A stretch of 11,005 nt of DNA from JBAYZQ01 sp041672385 (GTDB lineage Bacteria > Spirochaetota > Spirochaetia > Sphaerochaetales > Sphaerochaetaceae). This document shows positions 6,431-11,005 of this stretch, piece after piece. Within the stretch, counting starts at the first letter, position 1. Each line of letters opens with the position of its first letter. The stretch is from assembly GCA_041672385.1 (NCBI GenBank), contig JBAYZQ010000072.1, forward strand, positions 1 through 11,005, in the 5' to 3' direction. The position numbers and the translations under genes were made by a program. Under the pieces are notes generated by a model. The model was not told the DNA's origin, did not search any database, and saw only the letters and a list, made by a program, of their open reading frames with translations.

Positions 6431-6998
6431 ATTCTGCAACTCTTCTAGAAAGAAGTTTTTTATTCCCATCTTCACGAACTTGTGTTGATGAAGATTTATA
6501 AATCTCATTATCAATAAGTCGATAATTAAATCCTGGTGGAACTTCAATTCTTTCTTTGTTATCATTTCTATTGAATATTACAAATTCAACTTCTTTTTTT
6601 AATTCATCTATCTTGTACCATCGGTTTAATCCGGGAACTAAATCATCTCCCATAATTAAACCAACAAGACCCTTTAAATTCTCTTCTTTTTTTATTTCCA
6701 TAACACTATCATAAGTGTAGGAAACACCTTCTCTTTTAATTTCTCTATCATCAATAATAATTTGTTTATCACTATGTTGGGGATAAAGATCATAAAAATC
6801 TTTTTTAGCAAGTCGAAGCATCTCTAAACGATCTTCACTATTTATAAAAGCTCCTTGCCGTTTAAAATTATTAATATAAACCGGGACTAGAAAAATCTTA
6901 TTATATTCTGTTTTTTCAAATACACTATTTATAAGAAATAAATGACCTAAATGGACAGGATCAAAACTACCGCCGACAATTGCTATCTTATTCTTCAT
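6402..6998 (-). CDS. nadD: Nicotinate-nucleotide adenylyltransferase NadD
   Basis: A 198-residue protein from ATG 6998; the upstream ATG at 7031 would extend it into obgE with non-homologous residues. The nucleotidyltransferase motif GGSFDPVHLGH (9-19) opens the Rossmann fold, and SYTYDS (93-98), LIMGDDL (114-120) and SSSTQVR (169-175) follow, covering ATP and nicotinate mononucleotide binding. The enzyme joins ATP and nicotinate mononucleotide to deamido-NAD in the cytoplasmic NAD pathway. The start overlaps the end of obgE by 11 bases (ATGAAGAATAA), and the end overlaps yqeK, so the three are one translationally coupled block. Length and motifs are normal. Confidence 0.95.
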   Translation of the reverse strand: MKNKIAIVGGSFDPVHLGHLFLINSVFEKTEYNKIFLVPVYINNFKRQGAFINSEDRLEMLRLAKKDFYDLYPQHSDKQIIIDDREIKREGVSYTYDSVMEIKKEENLKGLVGLIMGDDLVPGLNRWYKIDELKKEVEFVIFNRNDNKERIEVPPGFNYRLIDNEIYKSSSTQVREDGNKKLLSRRVAEYVRKKALYD

Positions 6999-8049
6999 CT
7001 GTCCATGGTTTATCACTATAAAAAGCCTCATTATCTATACTACTAATAAACCCATCTCCATATTTTCTATCTTCATAAGAAAAATCCAAAAAAGTCTTTT
7101 CAACTTCTTCAAGACCTTCTTCAGAATAAATTGAAAGTCCAATTACTTTCTTATCTGGATACTTAGCTTTTAATTCTTTTAAACGCTCTTGGGTTCCCTC
7201 TTCATCAAGTTTTGTCCCAATAATACATTCATTTTTATCAGTTAATTCTTTTGAATAAGACTCAAGTTCTTTTTGAAGAATATCATAAACTTCAAGATAG
7301 TTATCGTCACTTAAATCAATCAAATAGGCAAGTCCTTTTGTTCTTGAAATATGTCTCAAAAACTTAAAACCCATTCCAAGTCCTTGGCTTGCACCTTCAA
7401 TAATTCCAGGTATATCAGCAAGGACAACATCAATTCCTTTGTACCTTAACATACCCAATTGTGGAATTTTGGTAGTAAAAGGATAATCAGCTACTTTTGA
7501 TCTAGCATTTGTAAGCAAGTTCAACAAAGAACTCTTTCCTGCATTTGGTAAACCAACAAAACCAATATCGGCAATAACCAATAGTTCAACACCAATTCTC
7601 ATTTCTTGCCCAGGTTCACCAGGTTGCGCAAATCTTGGCGCCTGCCTAGTAGCTGTTCTGAAATGATAATTGCCTAAACCACCTCTTCCACCTTTAAACA
7701 AAACAAAGCTTGTCATTCCTGTCAAATCTTGAATTATTTCACCAGTTTCTGAGTTTTTTAACACGGTTCCAGGGGGTACTGCAATTTCCATATCCTTACC
7801 AGCCCTGCCGTAACAACGGGCACCTTGTCCACCATGTCCGTTCTCTGCTCGGAAAGTTCTTATTGCTTTAAGGCTCGATAATGTCTTTAAATTATTTCTT
7901 ACAACAAATACCAAGTCGCCACCTTTTCCACCGTCACCGCCGTCAGGGCCACCCTTTGCAATAAATTTTTCACGTCTAAAAGAGACGCAACCATTGCCTC
8001 CCTTTCCGGAGGCAACGTCTATATATGTTTCATCAGAAAATCCAAACAT
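6988..8049 (-). CDS. obgE: GTPase Obg
   Basis: A complete 353-residue Obg. Residues 1-158 form the glycine-rich Obg fold (GKGGNG, GGPDGGDGGKGG, GGRGGLGN). The GTPase domain has G1 GLPNAGKS (166-173), switch I threonines at YPFTT (189-193), G3 DIPG (212-215), G4 TKLD (279-282) and G5 near LSIYS (305-309). G4 is TKLD rather than the usual NKxD, the one deviation from consensus. There is no long C-terminal OCT domain, only a short tail ending KPWTDEE. Obg assists late 50S assembly and links GTP/ppGpp levels to growth. It starts three bases after rpmA stops, a conserved gene neighbourhood. Confidence 0.96.
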   Translation of the reverse strand: MFGFSDETYIDVASGKGGNGCVSFRREKFIAKGGPDGGDGGKGGDLVFVVRNNLKTLSSLKAIRTFRAENGHGGQGARCYGRAGKDMEIAVPPGTVLKNSETGEIIQDLTGMTSFVLFKGGRGGLGNYHFRTATRQAPRFAQPGEPGQEMRIGVELLVIADIGFVGLPNAGKSSLLNLLTNARSKVADYPFTTKIPQLGMLRYKGIDVVLADIPGIIEGASQGLGMGFKFLRHISRTKGLAYLIDLSDDNYLEVYDILQKELESYSKELTDKNECIIGTKLDEEGTQERLKELKAKYPDKKVIGLSIYSEEGLEEVEKTFLDFSYEDRKYGDGFISSIDNEAFYSDKPWTDEE

Positions 8050-8052
8050 CTT

Positions 8053-8304
8053 CTACTCTGCATCTATTCTGATATAATTCCGCTTGTTTCTTACATAAAA
8101 AACAACCGTTCCAGCTGCTTTTGCAAAAAGGGTATAATCTGAACCCAATCCTGCATTTTCACCTGGGTGGAATTTAGTACCAACTTGTCTTACAATAATT
8201 TCACCGGCCTTAACATTCTGGCCACCAAAACGCTTAACACCCAGTCTCTGAGCATTCGAATCTCGACCGTTTTTAGAACTTCCGCCACCTTTCTTATGTG
8301 CCAT
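8053..8304 (-). CDS. rpmA: 50S ribosomal protein L27
   Basis: An 83-residue protein, typical L27: MAHKKGGGSSKNGRDS at the N-terminus, RLGVKRFGGQ, and GTKFHPGENAGLGSDYTLFA. The N-terminal tail reaches the peptidyl-transferase centre. It starts directly with MAHKKGG and lacks the cleavable extension found in Firmicutes, which agrees with the absence of a prp (ysxB) protease gene between rplU and rpmA. A clear AAGGAGA site lies in the 11-base gap after rplU. Confidence 0.98.
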   Translation of the reverse strand: MAHKKGGGSSKNGRDSNAQRLGVKRFGGQNVKAGEIIVRQVGTKFHPGENAGLGSDYTLFAKAAGTVVFYVRNKRNYIRIDAE

Positions 8305-8315
8305 ATCTTTTCTCC

Positions 8316-8627
8316 TTAAGCGTTAATTTCATTAACTTTAATCATAGAAAATTTTTCGCGGTGTCCTTGAGTCCTGCGGTAACCCTTTCTTTTATGAAAC
8401 TTATAGACTTTAACCTTGTCACCTTTAATCTCAGATTCCAAGGAAGCTATAACCTTAGCACCATCAACATATGGTGCACCAAATTTTACTTTTTCTCCAT
8501 CAACAACTGCAAGAACTGTAGGGTATTCTAAAGTAGAACCGACTTCTAGGTTAATTCTATCAACCTGTAAAGTCTTACCAACTTCCGCCTTGTATTGTTT
8601 TCCGAGAATTTCAACTAATGCATACAT
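8316..8627 (-). CDS. rplU: 50S ribosomal protein L21
   Basis: A 103-residue protein of normal length. The N-terminus MYALVEILGKQYKAEVGKTL and the C-terminal signature HKRKGYRRTQGHREKFS (77-93) are diagnostic of L21, which binds 23S rRNA domain I next to L20. It is the first gene of the operon; GGGAAG stands about eight bases upstream of the ATG. The upstream leader is short, so no L21-type autoregulatory leader is evident. Confidence 0.98.
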   Translation of the reverse strand: MYALVEILGKQYKAEVGKTLQVDRINLEVGSTLEYPTVLAVVDGEKVKFGAPYVDGAKVIASLESEIKGDKVKVYKFHKRKGYRRTQGHREKFSMIKVNEINA

Positions 8628-8662
8628 AACATTTACTTCCCTTATTTTTATTTCTATTAAGG

Positions 8663-8694
8663 ATTATCAGAATGAATAAAACCTTTCAAGTCAA
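8663..8694 (-). promoter_or_regulatory. Candidate promoter of the rplU operon
   Basis: On the minus strand GATAAT (8668-8663) is a good -10 box about 36 bases upstream of rplU. Upstream, TTGACT (8694-8689) is a good -35 box but 20 bases away, while the overlapping TTGAAA (8689-8684) is 15 bases away; neither spacing is ideal. It is the best promoter-like sequence before the operon. Confidence 0.4.
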
Positions 8695-8722
8695 TTTATT
8701 AGAAAACTTACAAAAATCTTTA

Positions 8723-8751
8723 TTGACTACCTACCGTTTGGTAGGTAAACT
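8723..8751 (+). promoter_or_regulatory. Promoter of the TetR-family gene
   Basis: TTGACT (8723-8728) and TAAACT (8746-8751) are separated by exactly 17 bases. Transcription would start six or seven bases after the -10 box, at or next to the ATG at 8758, so the mRNA is predicted to be leaderless or nearly so. Confidence 0.7.
8728..8747. promoter_or_regulatory. Palindromic TetR-type operator
   Basis: TACCTACC (8728-8735) and GGTAGGTA (8740-8747) are perfect inverted arms around GTTT. The palindrome fills the spacer between the -35 and -10 boxes of the adjacent TetR-family gene, the classical layout for autorepression. That the adjacent repressor binds it is inferred from position and from the typical size of TetR operators. 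Confidence 0.8.
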
Positions 8752-8757
8752 AAAATT

Positions 8758-9345
8758 ATGGAAACTTGTACAAAAGATAAAATTATTCTAGCTTTCCTTT
8801 CCCAGGCTAGCAAAGAAGGCTTAAATAATGCCAGCCTACAAAAAACTGCAGACCTTGTAAATATTAAAAAAGCCTCAATTTATTCTCATTTTTCTAATCG
8901 AGAAGATTTAGTTAATCAAATGTTTGATTATTGCCAAGCAAAAATTAAAAAAGAAAGCAAGAAAATTACACTTTCACAAAAAGACCCGAAGGAAGAGCTT
9001 TCTAGCCTTGCTTTTTGGTTTTTTGACCTTTTTCAAGAAAAAGAAATGAAAGAATATTTTAGAATACTACAGTCCAGTAAACTCTTTAATCTTCAATCTC
9101 AAACTAATGAAAAAAAATTAAAATACATGCTTACCAGCCGAAGTGAAGTCTATGTTGATTTCTTCGTTCAAACAGGCCAATTGAAAATTAAAAACTCAGA
9201 ATTTGCAGCAGAACTTTTCTCTTCATCTCTTCTTCTCTTATTGGAAAACTTATTTATACAAAAAGAAAGCTTTGAAAATTCCAAAAAAATTGATTGGGAA
9301 ATTCAAAGCTTTGTAGAAAAATTTGTAGATTTATTTTCTAATTAA
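8758..9345 (+). CDS. TetR-family transcriptional regulator
   Basis: A 195-residue protein with an N-terminal TetR helix-turn-helix. Residues 26-54 include SLQKTADLVNIKKASIYSHF and then SNREDLV, with the recognition helix KKASIYSHF at about 37-45. The C-terminal part is helical, variable and likely binds an unknown ligand and forms the dimer. The ATG has no proper Shine-Dalgarno; GGTAGG lies 12 bases upstream but inside the operator and promoter. It is predicted to repress itself through the palindrome at 8728-8747. No transporter or enzyme gene accompanies it, so other targets must lie elsewhere. It is the only plus-strand gene, divergent from rplU and convergent with argS. Confidence 0.9.
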   Translation: METCTKDKIILAFLSQASKEGLNNASLQKTADLVNIKKASIYSHFSNREDLVNQMFDYCQAKIKKESKKITLSQKDPKEELSSLAFWFFDLFQEKEMKEYFRILQSSKLFNLQSQTNEKKLKYMLTSRSEVYVDFFVQTGQLKIKNSEFAAELFSSSLLLLLENLFIQKESFENSKKIDWEIQSFVEKFVDLFSN

Positions 9346-9347
9346 TA

Positions 9348-11005
9348 TTACATTTTCTCCAAGAAAGGAATTCCTATTAATTTAAAAGAATTTTTCAAAA
9401 CTTGAAGTACCATTTTACTTAAAATTACCCTAGATTTAACTAAACTCTTTGTTTCAGCCTTTAAAATTTGATTATCATGATAAAAGCGGCTAAAGTTTCT
9501 TGAAAGATCATATAAATAATTACATATAACACTTGGATTATAGTCCAAAGCACTTTTTTCTACAGCGATACTAAATTCTCCAAGATTTTTTATTACCTCT
9601 CGCTCAATCTCACTATCTAACAGAGAAGGATCAAACTCAATACCCTCATAATCTGCTTCAACTTCTTCAAATTTACTTAGCATGCTTGAAATTCTTGCTC
9701 CCATGTATTGGAGATAGGGTCCAGTATTTCCATTAAAAGAAATTGATTCCTCTGGATTGAATACCATATCTCGATTTGGATCAACTTGTAGAAGATAGTA
9801 GTTAATAGCAGACAAAGCAATACTAGAGCTGGTTTTATCTAAATCATTAACTGCATTCTCTCTATTTTTAGAAATAATTTCTTCTTTGGCCAAATTGCTT
9901 AAATTTTCAACAAGATCATCAGCATCAACAACAGTACCTTCTCTACTTTTCATTTTTCCATTTGGAAGAAAAACCATCCCATAAGAAAGGTGATGTAAAT
10001 CTTTAGCCCAAGTATAACCAAGTTTTTCAAGAACATAAAATAAGACTTTAAAATGATACTGTTGTTCACTGGCTACAACATAAATTAGACTATCAAAAGG
10101 CCAATCATTATGTCGCTCAATAGCAGTTCCAATATCTTGTGTAATATATAAAGCAGTTCCATCTTTTCTTAAAAGAACTTTCTTATCCAGTTTTATTTCC
10201 TCAAGGTCTATCCAAATTGAACCATCTTCTTCTTTATAAAAAACACCATCTTCAAGACCCTTTAATATTCGTTCTTTTCCTAACTTATAAGTGTTTGATT
10301 CATAGTAATATTTGTCAAAAGAAATACCCATATTTTTATAAGACTCTGCTAATCCGGTCAAAGTCCAATTATTCATTTTGTTCCAAAGTTCTAATACATT
10401 AGGATCGCCCTCTTCCCATTTTTGTAACATCTGTTGAGCTTGATCACCTGCACTTTTATCTTCTTTTTCCCATTGGTTAAATTTTACATAGTAATTTCCC
10501 ACAAAATGGTCTGGCTTTATTCCTGTTGATTCTGGAGTTTCTCCATTACCAAACTTTTGATAAGCCAACATAGACTTACAAATATGGACTCCTCTATTGT
10601 TGATAAGGTTTACTTTCTCTACATCAGCACTAGCAAAGCGCAATATTTCACTAATACTTTGTCCTATACTGTCATTTCTCATATGACCAAGATGAAGTGG
10701 TTTGTTGGTGTTTGGACAACTAAACTCAACCATCATTTTCTTCTTGTCATAAACTTTACTTTTTCCAAAATTACTTCCATTTTCTTTAATTTCTTTATAT
10801 ATTCCTCTAGCTAAATCAGAAATATCATAACGAATATTCAAATAAGGTCCTGCTAATATAATTTCACCTTTTAAATTAGGTTTTTTTTCTAGCTCAACTT
10901 TTAAGTTACTAGCTATAACAGCAGGAGCTTTATGGAGAAGTTTAGCATAAGCAAAAATTGCAAAGGCAAGATCTCCCATCTCTTTTTTAGGAGGATTCTG
11001 GGCAA
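9348..11005 (-). CDS. argS: Arginyl-tRNA synthetase (5' end outside window)
   Basis: The frame is open to the right edge, with eight codons (AQNPPKKE) before the Met at 10979. In ArgS that Met belongs to the conserved EMGDLAF motif within the N-terminal Add1 domain, so it is not the start, and a few dozen residues lie beyond the window. The class I signature PNTNKPLHLGHMRN contains the HIGH-type motif HLGH, about 96-99 residues after that Met. GKMKSREGT carries the KMSKS-equivalent loop at about 341-349. The last roughly 130 residues form the DALR anticodon-binding domain, including NGNTGPYLQYMGARI before it and the closing FKLIGIPFLEKM. The enzyme charges tRNA-Arg. Its stop codon is two bases from that of the convergent TetR-family gene, with no terminator in between. 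Confidence 0.96.
   Translation of the reverse strand, partial: AQNPPKKEMGDLAFAIFAYAKLLHKAPAVIASNLKVELEKKPNLKGEIILAGPYLNIRYDISDLARGIYKEIKENGSNFGKSKVYDKKKMMVEFSCPNTNKPLHLGHMRNDSIGQSISEILRFASADVEKVNLINNRGVHICKSMLAYQKFGNGETPESTGIKPDHFVGNYYVKFNQWEKEDKSAGDQAQQMLQKWEEGDPNVLELWNKMNNWTLTGLAESYKNMGISFDKYYYESNTYKLGKERILKGLEDGVFYKEEDGSIWIDLEEIKLDKKVLLRKDGTALYITQDIGTAIERHNDWPFDSLIYVVASEQQYHFKVLFYVLEKLGYTWAKDLHHLSYGMVFLPNGKMKSREGTVVDADDLVENLSNLAKEEIISKNRENAVNDLDKTSSSIALSAINYYLLQVDPNRDMVFNPEESISFNGNTGPYLQYMGARISSMLSKFEEVEADYEGIEFDPSLLDSEIEREVIKNLGEFSIAVEKSALDYNPSVICNYLYDLSRNFSRFYHDNQILKAETKSLVKSRVILSKMVLQVLKNSFKLIGIPFLEKM

Noticed and set aside
6431..6565. N-terminal extension of the YqeK protein
   Set aside because: The extra 45 residues come from antisense-like reading inside nadD and precede a good internal ATG; family proteins start near the HD domain.
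8298..8679. Two plus-strand frames opposite rplU
   Set aside because: Both are shadows of the rplU coding sequence, which is unmistakable on the minus strand.
10217..10814. Plus-strand frames opposite argS
   Set aside because: They are antisense to conserved ArgS motifs and have no start signals.
10977..10979. ATG at 10979 as the argS start
   Set aside because: The frame stays open to the window edge and this Met lies in the conserved EMGDLAF motif, so the real start is beyond position 11005.

Overview
The window looks like chromosomal DNA from a low-GC bacterium, most likely a spirochaete of the Treponema type. Three points suggest this. The housekeeping block rplU-rpmA-obgE-nadD-yqeK-rsfS has L27 without the cleaved N-terminal extension seen in Firmicutes. 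ArgS has a PNTNKPLHLGH active-site region. The left edge carries a lipoprotein built from InlB/Flg_new-type repeats with GWATS...YAKWTA phrases. The assignment is an inference; a low-GC firmicute or other gut bacterium cannot be excluded from the sequence alone.

Layout, left to right. Positions 1-801 (minus) hold the N-terminal part of a repeat-containing surface lipoprotein, whose gene runs off the left edge. Positions 802-1152 are non-coding AT-rich DNA with a weak terminator. Positions 1153-1940 are visibly richer in GC (about 42% in sampled lines) and hold broken or very small reading frames with no recognisable family, probably debris of transferred DNA. Positions 1973-3286 (minus) encode a complete DUF4143-type ATPase. 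Positions 3287-3434 contain two perfect inverted repeats. Positions 3435-5241 (minus) carry an overlapping gene pair, an ABC/OLD-like AAA ATPase followed by a TOPRIM-type protein. This arrangement resembles the anti-phage systems AbiL, RloA/RloB and PARIS and is the most interesting content of the window.

A clear rho-independent terminator at 5340-5372 separates this variable part from the conserved operon at 5413-8627 (minus): rplU, rpmA, obgE, nadD, yqeK, rsfS. These genes are tightly packed, with nadD and yqeK starting inside the preceding genes. Together they cover 50S ribosomal proteins and assembly (L21, L27, Obg), NAD synthesis (NadD), dinucleotide tetraphosphate turnover (YqeK) and silencing of idle ribosomes (RsfS).

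On the right, a TetR-family repressor (8758-9345, plus) has a perfect palindromic operator lying exactly in the spacer of its own promoter, and its predicted transcript is leaderless or nearly so. It converges on argS (9348 to beyond 11005, minus) with only two bases between the stop codons. No tRNA, rRNA, CRISPR array or intact insertion sequence was found.
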